A stretch of DNA of 64,000 nucleotides from Pseudomonadota bacterium (lineage in GTDB: Bacteria; Pseudomonadota; Gammaproteobacteria; Burkholderiales; Burkholderiaceae_B), in contig JAEZBO010000116.1 of NCBI GenBank assembly GCA_023427085.1, forward strand, positions 1-64,000, given 5' to 3'. The notes under the pieces were generated by a model that was not told where the DNA came from, searched no databases, and was given only the letters and a program-made list of their open reading frames with translations. Shown here one piece after another: positions 52,610-61,449 of the stretch (its first letter is position 1; the number at the start of each line of letters is the position of its first letter). The translations under genes were made by a program, and so were the position numbers.

Positions 52610-53122
52610 ATGTCCACCACGCTTACCGTCCTGTCCCTCGTGCAGGTCATTTCGTCCTTGTCGATCATCGTGCTCGTGCTGCTGCAGCAGGGCAAGGGTG
52701 CCGACATGGGTTCGTCGTTCGGCAGCGGCTCGGCCGGCAGCCTGTTCGGTGCCAGCGGCGCCGCCAACTTCCTGTCGCGTTCGACCAAGTGGGCCGCCGT
52801 GGTGTTCTTTGCATCGACCGCCGGCCTGGCCTACCTGAGCCACAGCGTGCCGACCGCGCCGGGCGGCGCCGGTGGCGTGATGGAAAACTACCAGGACCGT
52901 TCGGTCCCCAACGTGCCCGGCCAGACCCAGCCGGTCCCGGCCGTGCCGGGTGGCGAGGCAGGCGTGCCGCAGGCACCGGCCCAGCCGCAATCGTCGCAAG
53001 TGCCGGCCGCCCCGGCACCGGGCGCCGCCGTGCCCGCCGCCCCTGAAGCGGGCGCCGCAGCGCCGGCCGCCGGATCGCCGGCCGCCGGATCCCAGGCACC
53101 GGCCAGCGTGCCGCAGCAGTAA
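52610..53122 (+). CDS. secG: Preprotein translocase subunit SecG with long C-terminal extension
   Basis: SecG assists the SecYEG channel. The N-terminus has the two membrane segments and the intervening QQGKGADMGSSFGSGSAGSL loop with LFGASGAANFLSRSTK, matching E. coli SecG (110 residues). After about residue 85 comes an extension of about 85 residues rich in Ala, Pro, Gly and Gln (APAQPQSSQVPAAPAPGAAV), probably periplasmic or exposed and disordered. Such tails occur in betaproteobacterial SecG but vary in length. It lies between tpiA and tRNA-Leu, the normal arrangement. Confidence 0.95.
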   Translation: MSTTLTVLSLVQVISSLSIIVLVLLQQGKGADMGSSFGSGSAGSLFGASGAANFLSRSTKWAAVVFFASTAGLAYLSHSVPTAPGGAGGVMENYQDRSVPNVPGQTQPVPAVPGGEAGVPQAPAQPQSSQVPAAPAPGAAVPAAPEAGAAAPAAGSPAAGSQAPASVPQQ

Positions 53123-53266
53123 GTCGTCAGCACGGCCGAGTATTCGTGATAGAATGCTTGGCTTTTCCGGCAGTGCATTTTCGATTTGCGCTGACGCCAG
53201 CCTCAGCCGGCGCATCGCATTGCCGCAGTAGTCCCGGTGCCAACCAGGCATCGCAAGCAGCACCCA

Positions 53267-53351
53267 GCCGTCGTGGTGGAATTGGTAGACACGCTATCTT
53301 GAGGGGGTAGTGGCGAAAGCTGTGCGAGTTCGAGTCTCGCCGACGGCACCA
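53267..53351 (+). tRNA. tRNA-Leu (anticodon GAG)
   Basis: The gene begins GCCGTCGTGGTGGAATTGG and ends with CGACGGCACCA. The anticodon stem CTATC/GGTAG encloses loop TTGAGGG, anticodon GAG. D-loop GGTAGACACG, long variable arm and T-loop GAGTTCGAGTCTC are present; 85 bases with encoded CCA. Confidence 0.96.
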
Positions 53352-53390
53352 GACACACCGTTATCCGGGTCCCGGCCCGAACCCAGCAAA

Positions 53391-53424
53391 AACCCGCAAT
53401 CGCGCGCAGCGTTGCGGGTTTTTT
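53391..53424 (+). terminator. Rho-independent terminator after tRNA-Leu(GAG)
   Basis: AACCCGCAA (53391-53399) pairs with TTGCGGGTT (53412-53420) and is followed by a T run. It lies 40 bases downstream of the tRNA and would also stop transcription from secG. Confidence 0.85.
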
Positions 53425-53453
53425 GTTGGCTGGCGCGACCGGCGCGCGCCGCG

Positions 53454-54227
53454 TCAGGCCGCGTCGTCGCCCGCCAGCACGACCTGGTTGCGGCCGCCGC
53501 GCTTGGCCTTGTAGAGCGCCTCGTCGGCCAGGCCATAAGCGTGGTCGAAGCTGGTGCCCGGGGCATTGGCGCTCAGCCCGAAGCTGGCGGTGATCCGGCG
53601 ATCGACCGGCGGCGCGAAGACGATGGCGGCGATGGCCGCGCGCATGGCCTCGGCCATCTGGCTGGCCTGCGCCAGCGTCTGTTCGGGCAGCAGCACCGTG
53701 AATTCCTCGCCACCGACGCGGCCGACCACGCCGGCCTGGCCGACCACGCGCCGCAACGCGTTGGCGATGCCCAGGATCACCGCGTCGCCGGCAGGATGGC
53801 CGAAGTCGTCGTTGACGCGCTTGAAGTCGTCGATATCGAGCACGATCATCATCACCGTGCCGCTGTCCAGGTAACGGCAGGCCGCGTCGATGATGGCGCT
53901 GCGGTTGAACACGCCGGTCAGCGAATCGTGCGTGGCGCGATGCTGCAGTTCGCCCGCCAACTGCTGCAGCTGCACGTTCAGCGCGTTCATTTCGCGTTCG
54001 GCGCGGTCGCTGCGGCCAATCAGCCGGCGGGTCTCGCGCAACAGGCGCTCGTAGTGGTTGATCAGCGTGCCCAGCGCCTGGCGATACTCGCCCGGCTCGG
54101 CTTCGCTGCGGCTCTGCACCGCGCGCGCCAGCTCGAGCGCGGCATGCTCGCTGGCGAACAGGTCGTGGCTGTCCGAGGGCTGGCGAGCGCCGGCGTGGTC
54201 GGCTCGGCTGTGAGGGGTATCGGGCAT
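53454..54227 (-). CDS. siaD: Diguanylate cyclase, SiaD-like
   Basis: A 257-residue soluble protein. The N-terminal 90 residues form a helical/coiled-coil region (RRLIGRSDRAEREMNALNVQ), followed by a GGDEF domain with signature GRVGGEEFTVLLP (active GGEEF form), HDSLTGVFNRSAI and DIDDFKRVNDDFGH. No RxxD inhibitory site precedes it. In Pseudomonas aeruginosa SiaD makes c-di-GMP and is activated by binding unphosphorylated SiaC. Here it is the last gene of a four-gene operon in the same order, five bases after siaC. Symbol assigned by synteny and domain match. Confidence 0.88.
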   Translation of the reverse strand: MPDTPHSRADHAGARQPSDSHDLFASEHAALELARAVQSRSEAEPGEYRQALGTLINHYERLLRETRRLIGRSDRAEREMNALNVQLQQLAGELQHRATHDSLTGVFNRSAIIDAACRYLDSGTVMMIVLDIDDFKRVNDDFGHPAGDAVILGIANALRRVVGQAGVVGRVGGEEFTVLLPEQTLAQASQMAEAMRAAIAAIVFAPPVDRRITASFGLSANAPGTSFDHAYGLADEALYKAKRGGRNQVVLAGDDAA

Positions 54228-54232
54228 GCCGC

Positions 54233-54619
54233 TCAGTGCTGGATCGGCTGATCGATGAACTCGATCGCGTCGAAATCGGCCTGCAGTTCTTCGCCGAACT
54301 CCTGGATGGTTTCGTCCTCGTCGTCGCGCATCCAGTTCAGGCGCACGGAATTACCCGCCAGCGCGGCCTGGTTCAGCGCGTCGAAAAAGTTGAACAGCAT
54401 CTTGGTGCTCGAGCTGTTGAAGTAGGACAGCGCGATGTCGACTTCGATGGCGGCGCCGTCACAAGCGGCCAGATAGGCCTCGAGTTGCGTGATGATGGGG
54501 CCGAAGAATGCCGCGGCATTCTCGGGATAGGACTCGCCGCGCATGGACAGGCGATGCGCGTCGAAACGGAAGTCGACCTCGGGAGAGGTCGGCGTGGCGG
54601 CGATAAACAGGTTTTCCAT
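54233..54619 (-). CDS. siaC: SiaC-like phospho-switch protein (DUF1987)
   Basis: A 128-residue protein of the SiaC/DUF1987 family. Signature segments: LFIAATPTSPEVDFRFDAHR, GESYPENAAAFFGPIITQLE and SYFNSSSTKMLFNFFDAL, where the Thr next to SSS is the expected phosphorylation site (T68 in P. aeruginosa SiaC). Dephosphorylated SiaC binds and activates SiaD; SiaB kinase and SiaA phosphatase set its state. The start is the ATG at 54619. An acidic tail (DDEDETIQEFGEELQADFD) is present. Confidence 0.9.
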   Translation of the reverse strand: MENLFIAATPTSPEVDFRFDAHRLSMRGESYPENAAAFFGPIITQLEAYLAACDGAAIEVDIALSYFNSSSTKMLFNFFDALNQAALAGNSVRLNWMRDDEDETIQEFGEELQADFDAIEFIDQPIQH

Positions 54620-54639
54620 GGCGTGATTCGTCAACCGTA

Positions 54640-55206
54640 TCAGATGACAGCTTTGAGGCAGAACAGGGTCGTTCCAGGTTGATCGGCGAGCGGATGGAAG
54701 GCGAATTCCAGCGGCGCGCTGGCATCGCGCGCCATGGTCAGGAAGCCCAGGCCCGCTCCTTTGCTGTCGGGCGGCACGTCGGCGCGCAGCGAGCTGCGAT
54801 AGGCCTGCTTGATCTGCTCGATGGACATGGTGCGCAAGGGCTCGAGTCGCTCGCGCAAGGGGTCGACATCCTCGGTCGCGATCGGGTTGACGCACAACAT
54901 CTGATGGCGCTCGGCCTCGGCGAAGATGCAGACCGCGCCGTGGCGCACGGCACCAGGCGGGCTGTCGGCGACCAGCGAGTCCGACGAGTAATGGATGATG
55001 TTCTGCGACAGTTCGACGAAGGACGAGAACAGCCGGCGGCGGGTCGGGCCGGTCACGCCGGCGACCTCGAGCTGCAGCTTCACCACCTCGGCCATCGCGG
55101 TGATGATGCTCTGCGAGAAATAGCCCTGGTGATAGAAGATCACGTTGCGGCGCAGGGCCAGGTCGAAGAACGCGGTGTCCCGGCCAAGCAGTTGATTGAA
55201 GGTCAT
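54640..55206 (-). CDS. siaB: SiaB-like protein kinase (DUF6272, GHKL fold)
   Basis: A 188-residue protein with a degenerate GHKL ATP-binding fold: FVELSQNIIHYSSDS (N-box, about residue 65) and KGAGLGFLTMARDAS (G-box, about 150). In P. aeruginosa, SiaB phosphorylates SiaC and thereby silences SiaD. It lies 37 bases after siaA and 20 bases before siaC in one operon. The ATG at 55206 gives the standard N-terminus. Confidence 0.88.
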   Translation of the reverse strand: MTFNQLLGRDTAFFDLALRRNVIFYHQGYFSQSIITAMAEVVKLQLEVAGVTGPTRRRLFSSFVELSQNIIHYSSDSLVADSPPGAVRHGAVCIFAEAERHQMLCVNPIATEDVDPLRERLEPLRTMSIEQIKQAYRSSLRADVPPDSKGAGLGFLTMARDASAPLEFAFHPLADQPGTTLFCLKAVI

Positions 55207-55243
55207 GAGGAAGTGGGTCCGGTCGTGAGGCCTGATGCGCTTG

Positions 55244-56476
55244 CTACAGGCGTGCACAAAAGAGAGTGAGGTCGTCGCGGCGTTTCTGCTTGCCTTGCCA
55301 GTCGGCCAGGGCATCGACCAGCGCCGCGCAGATCTGGGCGGTGGCCTGTTCGCGGTGGGCCAGGATGACCTGGCTGGCGCGGCGCCGGCCGAAGGCGATC
55401 CGGCGCGGGCCGCCGATCTGGTCGATCAGGCCGTCGGTGGTGATGAACAACAAGGTGCCCGGCGGCACCTGGATGCTCTGCTCGGTCCAAGCGTGGTCCA
55501 TCGGGCTGTCCAGATAGCCGACGCCACGGCGCTGGCCGGCCAGGATCTCGAAGTCGTCGTCGCCCGGGCGCAGCACGTACAACGCGATGCGGGCACCGGC
55601 GAAGGTCAGCGTGCCGGCCTGGCGGTCGAACCACAGGAAGGCCGCGTCCAGGCCGTCGTTCGATTCGGGGGTCTCGTCGACCTCGCTGGACTGGCCGAGC
55701 ATGGTCTTGACGCCGCGATTGACCGTGCCCAGCAACGCGCTGGGCTGGCGCGGACCGGCCTGCTCGAGCGCCTGGGCCAGTGACGACGACGCGATCAGCG
55801 TCATGAAGGCGCCCGGCACGCCATGGCCGGTGCAGTCGGCCAGCGCGCCGAACCAGCCGTCGGCGTGACCGGAGAAATGATAGAAGTCGCCGCCGACCAC
55901 GTCGCGCGGCTGCCAGACCAGCGTGGCGTCGCCCAGCGCCGCGTCGAGCGCGCTGCGCGAGGTGCGCAGCATGGCGCGCTGGATCACGCTGGCGTACTCG
56001 ATGCTCTGCATGATCTGGCGATTGCGCTCTTCCTGGATCGACGCGATCAGGCCGATCAGCGACAGGCTGTTGCCCATGCCGGCGTAATGGCCTTCGCGGG
56101 TGATGATGAAGCCGTCGGCCAGCGCCTTTTCGCCGGTCTGCACCGTCATGTGCATCAGCGCCTCGATCGGCGTGAGCACGTCGACCATCAGCGGCGACTT
56201 GTCCATGAAGGCGATGCAGCTTTTCTTGTCGTAGAGCTCGCGGTGAAACGGCTTGCTCATCTGCGACAGGAAGATGTTGCGATTGATCAGACCGATCGGC
56301 CGTTGCTGCTCGACCACCGCCAGGCTGCCCAGGTCGCGGTGGTTGGCGAACAGGGCCATGACCTGCTCATTGCTGCCCGAGGCGTCGATGCTGGGCGCCT
56401 CCTGGCAGAGGGCCTCGGCAATAGGCGAGTGGCCGGCACTGGGGTGGCGGTGCAGCGAAGGAAGCGCGGGGTGCAT
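55244..56476 (-). CDS. siaA: SiaA-like PP2C/SpoIIE phosphatase with CBS-like input domains
   Basis: A 410-residue phosphatase. The C-terminal SpoIIE-type domain (about 170-410) has DVVGGDFYHFSGHADG, LADCTGHGVPGAFMTLI, FITTDGLIDQIGGP and RRDDLTLFC, so the metal-binding aspartates are intact. In P. aeruginosa SiaA has a membrane periplasmic sensor and HAMP; here there is no membrane segment, and residues 20-145 look like a CBS pair (RDLGSLAVVEQQRPIGLINR; DGFIITREGHYAGMGNSLSL), followed by a coiled coil. Start is the ATG at 56476; an upstream in-frame GTG at 56500 is possible. First gene of siaABCD. Confidence 0.88.
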   Translation of the reverse strand: MHPALPSLHRHPSAGHSPIAEALCQEAPSIDASGSNEQVMALFANHRDLGSLAVVEQQRPIGLINRNIFLSQMSKPFHRELYDKKSCIAFMDKSPLMVDVLTPIEALMHMTVQTGEKALADGFIITREGHYAGMGNSLSLIGLIASIQEERNRQIMQSIEYASVIQRAMLRTSRSALDAALGDATLVWQPRDVVGGDFYHFSGHADGWFGALADCTGHGVPGAFMTLIASSSLAQALEQAGPRQPSALLGTVNRGVKTMLGQSSEVDETPESNDGLDAAFLWFDRQAGTLTFAGARIALYVLRPGDDDFEILAGQRRGVGYLDSPMDHAWTEQSIQVPPGTLLFITTDGLIDQIGGPRRIAFGRRRASQVILAHREQATAQICAALVDALADWQGKQKRRDDLTLFCARL

Positions 56477-56633
56477 GGAGGGTGGCTCGAGTCGGACCAC
56501 GCCATGCTAGGAGCGCTATATGTAATTTTTGTGACGGGTCTTCAGTATTTCGCAGAATCGCGATTGTTTTCACTGCATCGCGCGCCGGGGCGGACTGTGG
56601 AAGCCACCCCGGCACGCGTGGCGGGCAGGGCGG

Positions 56634-58340
56634 CTAGCCGCCGCCCGCCGCGCTCAGCGGATCGCCCAGGCCCAGCACGTAGAAGCCCGCCGTGGCAAGC
56701 AGGCCCGCCAGCACCAGGTAGTAGAAGGTCGGCCAGATGGTACGGCGCAGGGTCGTGCCTTCCTTGCCGAGCATGCCGACGGTGGCCGCCGCCGCCACCA
56801 CGTTGTGGATCGCGATCATGTTGCCGGCCGCCGCGCCCACCGATTGCGACGCGACCATCAATGCACCCGACAGCCCCAGGCTGGTCGCCACGCCGTACTG
56901 GAACTCGCTGAGCATCATGTTGCTGACGGTGTTCGAGCCGGCGATGAAGGCGCCCAGCGCGCCGATCGCGGGCGCGATCATCGGATAGACACTGCCCACC
57001 GTGTCGGCCATGTACTGCGCCATCACGATCGGCATGCCCGGCAGGTCGGCGCCATTCTCGGTCGAGTTGATCAGGATGCGCACCATCGGCACCGTGAACA
57101 GCAGCGTCACGCCGGCCGACAGCAGGGTGCTGGACGACTCTCGGGTGGCCGCCGCCAGCTGGCTGCCCTTCATGCCATGCAGGAAGTAGGTGAACAGCAC
57201 CACCATCACCAGAATGCCGCCCGGCAGGAACAGCGGCTGGAAGTCGGCGCTGATGCCGGTCTCGCCCAGGATGTCCGCGAAGCGCACCGACACCAGCTTG
57301 AGCGCATCGCCCAGCGGCGCCACGGTGCGCGACAGCACCAGCAGGGCGCCCAGCGCGACATAGGGCAGCCATGCGCGCAGCAGGCTGATGGGACGATTTG
57401 CGGTGTCGTCCAGCTTGATCTCGATGTCGCCCATCCAGCCGGCCGGCCATTCCTTGGGGTCGGCGAAATCCCAGGTATTGCGCGGGGTCAGGAATTTCGC
57501 CTTGGCTGCGATCGTCACGATCGCCAGGCCGATCAGGCCGCCCAGCAGTGACGGGAACTCCGGTCCCAGCAGCACGCCGGCGAGGATCGACGGCACCGAG
57601 AACGCCACGCCGGTGAACAGCGCGAAGGGCAGGATCTCGAGCGCGGGCCGCCAGCTGCGCTCGCGGCCGAACAGCCGGGTCAGCATCAGCACCAGCACGA
57701 AGGGCATGGTCAGCCCGATCAGGCCGTGCATGATGACGACCTCGCTGGTGATCAGCCGCAGCATGGCCTCCCAGGAAGACCCCGCGGCTTCGAGCGCCGG
57801 ACGCAGTTCCGCGACGTTCAGGCCGCTGCTGACGCCGACCAGGATGGGCGTGCCGACCGCGCCGAACGAGACCGGCGTGCTTTGCACCAGCAGGCCGAGC
57901 ATCACGGCGGCCAGTGCGGGGAAGCCCAGCACCACCAGCAGCGGCGCCACGACGGCGGCCGGCGTGCCAAAACCGGAGGCGCCTTCGATGAAGCAGCCGA
58001 AGGTCCACGCGATGATCAGGGCCTGCACGCGCCGGTCGGGACTGAGCGACGTGAAGCCTTGGCGGATGGCGGCCACGCCGCCCGAATACTTGAGCGTGTT
58101 CAGCAGCAGGATGGCGCCGAAGATGATCCACAACAGCCCGATGGTGGTGATCAGGCCCTGGATCGTCGAGGCCGCGATGCGGGTCAGGCTCATGTCCCAG
58201 GCCAGCCAGGCCACCAGCGCCGCCAGCAGGTAGACCGCCGGCATGGCGTGCTTGGCGGGCAGGCGCAGGCCTATCAGCAGCACGGCGGCCAGCAATATCG
58301 GTGAAAAAGCGAGCAGTGCGAGCATTCCTTGGCCAAGCAT
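56634..58340 (-). CDS. lldP: L-lactate permease family transporter
   Basis: A 568-residue inner-membrane protein with about 13-14 membrane segments throughout. Typical LldP/GlcA motifs are [20 protein letters not shown] (about residues 110-130), [13 protein letters not shown] and [20 protein letters not shown], plus [16 protein letters not shown] near the C-terminus. The family imports L-/D-lactate and glycolate with protons. It lies directly upstream of siaA on the same strand, 157 bases away. No lactate dehydrogenase is adjacent, but the FMN hydroxyacid oxidase near 8 kb could act on the same substrates. Confidence 0.92.
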   Translation of the reverse strand: MLGQGMLALLAFSPILLAAVLLIGLRLPAKHAMPAVYLLAALVAWLAWDMSLTRIAASTIQGLITTIGLLWIIFGAILLLNTLKYSGGVAAIRQGFTSLSPDRRVQALIIAWTFGCFIEGASGFGTPAAVVAPLLVVLGFPALAAVMLGLLVQSTPVSFGAVGTPILVGVSSGLNVAELRPALEAAGSSWEAMLRLITSEVVIMHGLIGLTMPFVLVLMLTRLFGRERSWRPALEILPFALFTGVAFSVPSILAGVLLGPEFPSLLGGLIGLAIVTIAAKAKFLTPRNTWDFADPKEWPAGWMGDIEIKLDDTANRPISLLRAWLPYVALGALLVLSRTVAPLGDALKLVSVRFADILGETGISADFQPLFLPGGILVMVVLFTYFLHGMKGSQLAAATRESSSTLLSAGVTLLFTVPMVRILINSTENGADLPGMPIVMAQYMADTVGSVYPMIAPAIGALGAFIAGSNTVSNMMLSEFQYGVATSLGLSGALMVASQSVGAAAGNMIAIHNVVAAAATVGMLGKEGTTLRRTIWPTFYYLVLAGLLATAGFYVLGLGDPLSAAGGG

Positions 58341-58721
58341 CGGCGGGGGTCTCCTGGTTGGGGGCTTGGAAGCCGGGGCAGTCTGGCTGGGCTGACTGCC
58401 GGCTGAACCGGTAGCAGTCTAGATAGTGGGGGACGGAGCGAGAACCGGGTTTACCCGAGCGCGCGGGCGACGGGGCGACGCCGCGGGCGGTCCCGGTTCG
58501 GCGCAGAGCGCCGTCCTGCGGGGCCTTGGGCGCGGCTGGGCGGGCGAGCAACCCAATGCGTCATTCGGTAACTTGTCTGCGTGCGCGGTGCCGATGCCCG
58601 CCACCCAGGCCCGCGCGCCATCAAGGCCGCCAAGGCATGCGCAGGCCCGCCACGGCGCTGTCCCCGCGCGCTTTGTTACGGTTGAAGGCTTTATGCGTTG
58701 TGGTGCCGATGGCCATGGGCT
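58341..58721. other. Divergent intergenic region, no supported gene
   Basis: About 380 bases between the lactate permease and the diacylglycerol kinase gene. Nothing recognisable is coded. It must hold both divergent promoters; no clear consensus elements, dyads or repeats were found. Base composition remains high in GC. Confidence 0.4.
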
Positions 58722-59723
58722 ATGTTCGCGGCCATGTCCTCCACCCATACCGACGCGCCATCGGCGCCGACCGCCACGCTCCCTGTGCTGACAGGCCAGG
58801 AGCCGTTTTTTGTCGTGCTCAACGCCGGCTCCGGTCGCGGCGAGGCCGACGAGGTGCGCGCCACCATCGAGCGCATCCTGCAGGAGGCCGGACGGCGCTG
58901 CGAGATCCGCGTGGTCGACGATCCCAGCCGCCTGACCGAGCACGCCGACTGGGCGGTGCAAAGCGCGCGCGCGCAGCAGGGCGTGGTGGTGGCTGCCGGC
59001 GGCGACGGCACGCTGAACGCCGTGACGCAGTCGGTGCTGGGCACCGGCCTGCCATTCGCGATCCTGCCGCAGGGCACTTTCAACTATTTCGGCCGCACCT
59101 ATGGCATCCCGGCGGACACCGAGCGGGCCACGCGTGCAATGCTCGATGCCACCATCGAGCCGGTGCAGGTCGGCATGCTCAACGAACACGCCTTCCTGGT
59201 CAACGCCAGCCTGGGCCTGTATCCGCAATTGCTCGAGGACCGCGAGGCCTACAAGCAGCGTTATGGACGCAGCCGCGGCGTGGCCTTGTGGTCCGGCCTG
59301 GTGACGGCCTGGCGCCGCCCGCGCCAGCTGAGCCTGACGCTGCTGCAGGATGGCCGCACGCGGGTGTTGCGCACGCCGACGCTGGTGGTGGGCAACAATG
59401 CACTGCAGCTGGAACAATTGGGTTTTGCCGAGGTCGATCTGCTGGAGCAGGGCAGCCTGGTGGCGATGAGTCCCAAGCCGGTGGGCAGCCTGGCCCTGTA
59501 CGGCATGATCGTGCGCGGATTGCTGAGCCGGCTCGGCGAGGCCGACAACGTCGTCAGCTTCGGTTTCCAGGAGCTGCGGGTCAAGTACCGGCGCGGCATG
59601 CGGCACAAGGTCGCGATGGACGGAGAAATATTCCACATGGATGGTGAATTGATATTCAAGGTATGCCCCGACCCCTTGCCCTTGCTGGTACCGCGCCACG
59701 TCGATCCAGCCGACCGGGCATGA
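58722..59723 (+). CDS. Diacylglycerol/lipid kinase (DagK-type)
   Basis: A 333-residue soluble lipid kinase. The catalytic-domain ATP motif GGDGT is at about residues 93-97 (VVVAAGGDGTLNAV), with VVLNAGSGRG at 31-40 and PQGTFNYFGRTYGIP after it, as in DgkB/YegS. It phosphorylates diacylglycerol or related lipids to phosphatidate. The start is uncertain (ATG at 58722 or 58734; neither with a strong ribosome site). Its stop overlaps the ATG of the next gene (ATGA), so it is translationally coupled to the metallophosphoesterase. Confidence 0.88.
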   Translation: MFAAMSSTHTDAPSAPTATLPVLTGQEPFFVVLNAGSGRGEADEVRATIERILQEAGRRCEIRVVDDPSRLTEHADWAVQSARAQQGVVVAAGGDGTLNAVTQSVLGTGLPFAILPQGTFNYFGRTYGIPADTERATRAMLDATIEPVQVGMLNEHAFLVNASLGLYPQLLEDREAYKQRYGRSRGVALWSGLVTAWRRPRQLSLTLLQDGRTRVLRTPTLVVGNNALQLEQLGFAEVDLLEQGSLVAMSPKPVGSLALYGMIVRGLLSRLGEADNVVSFGFQELRVKYRRGMRHKVAMDGEIFHMDGELIFKVCPDPLPLLVPRHVDPADRA

Positions 59724-60667
59724 CGGCGGCGCTGCACATCAGTGACCCGCATTTCGGCACGCAGCAGGGGCCGGTCACCGACGCGCTGCGCGAGCTGATC
59801 GCGCTGCGCACGCCCGAGGTGGTGCTGCTGGGCGGCGACATTACGCAGCGGGCGCGCCGCGCCCAGTTCCGCGACGCGCGGCGGTACATGGACAGCCTGG
59901 GCATCCCGTTCATCGCGGTGCCGGGCAATCACGACATTCCGCTCTACAACGTCTTCGCCCGCGTCCTGTCGCCTTACGGCAACTACCGCCGCTACTTCGG
60001 CGCCGACCGCGAACCGTGCTACGACTCGGACACGCTGCTGGTGGTGGGCCTGGACTCGACGCGCCGCTACCGCCACAAGCACGGCGAGATCTCGGCCCGG
60101 CAGGTCGAGCGGGTCGCCGAGCGCCTGCGCCGGGCGCGGCCCGGGCAGTTGCGCGTGGTGATGCTGCACCATCCGCTGGTGGCCGCGGTTGAAAGCGATC
60201 GCAGCAACCTGGCGCGCGGCCGCGAGCGCGCGATGGCGGCCTGGGTCGAAGCCGGCGTGGACATCCTGCTGGGCGGCCACATCCATCTGCCTTACGTCAC
60301 CGCCGTGGTGCCGGGACAGGCCCGTCCAGCCCGCACCGAGGTGCCGCGCGGCCAGGCGCCGCAGGCCTGGGCGGTGCAGGCTGGCACCGCGGTGTCGCAC
60401 CGGGTGCGCGGTGGGGTGCCCAATTCCGTCAACGTGCTGGTCTGGCAGCCCGCGGGCGATGGACCGCGGCTGTGCCGCGTCGAGCGCTGGGATTTCCAGG
60501 CCGAACGCGGCCGGTTCGAACCCGCCGCCGAGCACGAGCTGATGCTGGGCGCGGGACTGGCCGAGGGCGCTGCCGCGGCGCCCGGCCAGGCGTCCGCCAC
60601 GGCCGCCGAGCGCCGCGCCAACGCCACCGCGCCGATCCCGGACGCCCCGCAAGATCCTCCCGCATGA
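59720..60667 (+). CDS. Calcineurin-like metallophosphoesterase
   Basis: A 315-residue phosphoesterase. All metal-binding motifs are intact: HISDPHFG (residues 6-13), VVLLGGDIT, VPGNHDIPL, VVMLHHPLV and LLGGHIHLPY. No signal peptide, so it works in the cytoplasm. The C-terminal 50 residues are alanine-rich and disordered. Coupled by ATGA overlaps to the diacylglycerol kinase before it and the PAP2 phosphatase after it. The context suggests a phospholipid or phosphodiester substrate (GlpQ/cAMP-type phosphodiesterases are in the same clan), not proven. Confidence 0.9.
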   Translation: MTAALHISDPHFGTQQGPVTDALRELIALRTPEVVLLGGDITQRARRAQFRDARRYMDSLGIPFIAVPGNHDIPLYNVFARVLSPYGNYRRYFGADREPCYDSDTLLVVGLDSTRRYRHKHGEISARQVERVAERLRRARPGQLRVVMLHHPLVAAVESDRSNLARGRERAMAAWVEAGVDILLGGHIHLPYVTAVVPGQARPARTEVPRGQAPQAWAVQAGTAVSHRVRGGVPNSVNVLVWQPAGDGPRLCRVERWDFQAERGRFEPAAEHELMLGAGLAEGAAAAPGQASATAAERRANATAPIPDAPQDPPA

Positions 60668-61449
60668 CACTCGAGCTGGCTTTTCTGCTGGGCCGCCATC
60701 CCGTGGCGGTCTTCTTTGCGCTGATGCTGCTCAGCGGCGGCCTGGCGGCGCTGGCCTGGCGCTACATCGTGGCCGGCTCGACGCCAGCCGGCGCGGCGCG
60801 CGCCACGCGCCGGCGCCAGGTGGCGTGGCTGGCCGGCCTGCTGGCGCTGCTGGTGTTCGCGGCGCTGGCCACCGGGCTCTATCGGGACGGCTGGCAGCTC
60901 GCGTTCGACGACACGCTGGCCGCCACGCTGTCCGAGCATGCATCGGCCGGCTGGTTGTGGGCGTGGTCGTGGCTGACCGTGGCCGGCGACCGCGACCTGC
61001 TGATCGGGCTGGGGGCGGCCGTGTTCCTGCTGCTGCTGTGGCGCCGGGCCTGGCACGAGGCGGCGCTGTGGCTGGCCGGCACCGCCGGCGCGGGCCTGCT
61101 CAATATGTTGCTCAAGGCCAGCTTCGCGCGGGCGCGGCCCGAACATACCCACGGCTTCGCGGTCGCCGACGGTTGGAGTTTTCCCAGCGGCCATTCCACC
61201 GGCGCGATGGCGTTCTACGGCATGCTGGCCTATCTGCTGGTGCGCCATCTGCCGCCGCGCTGGCGGGCCGCCGTGGCGGTGGCCAGCGCGATGCTGGTCG
61301 CGGCGGTGGGCTACAGCCGCATCGTGCTGCAGGTGCATTACTTCAGCGACGTGGTCGCGGCGTTCGCGATCACCGGGGCGTGGATCCTGCTGTGCCTGGG
61401 CGTGCGGCAGGCCGTGGCGGCCCGGGCCTCGGCCGGCCCGCGGGCCTGA
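60664..61449 (+). CDS. PAP2-superfamily membrane phosphatase
   Basis: A 261-residue integral membrane protein with about six membrane segments. The three acid-phosphatase motifs are KASFARARP (residues 151-159), PSGHS (174-178) and SRIVLQVHYFSD (218-229), all intact. These enzymes remove phosphate from phosphatidate, lysophosphatidate or undecaprenyl pyrophosphate. The ATG lies inside the stop of the metallophosphoesterase gene. Together with the upstream kinase it would form an opposing kinase/phosphatase pair on lipid phosphates. Confidence 0.92.
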   Translation: MTLELAFLLGRHPVAVFFALMLLSGGLAALAWRYIVAGSTPAGAARATRRRQVAWLAGLLALLVFAALATGLYRDGWQLAFDDTLAATLSEHASAGWLWAWSWLTVAGDRDLLIGLGAAVFLLLLWRRAWHEAALWLAGTAGAGLLNMLLKASFARARPEHTHGFAVADGWSFPSGHSTGAMAFYGMLAYLLVRHLPPRWRAAVAVASAMLVAAVGYSRIVLQVHYFSDVVAAFAITGAWILLCLGVRQAVAARASAGPRA

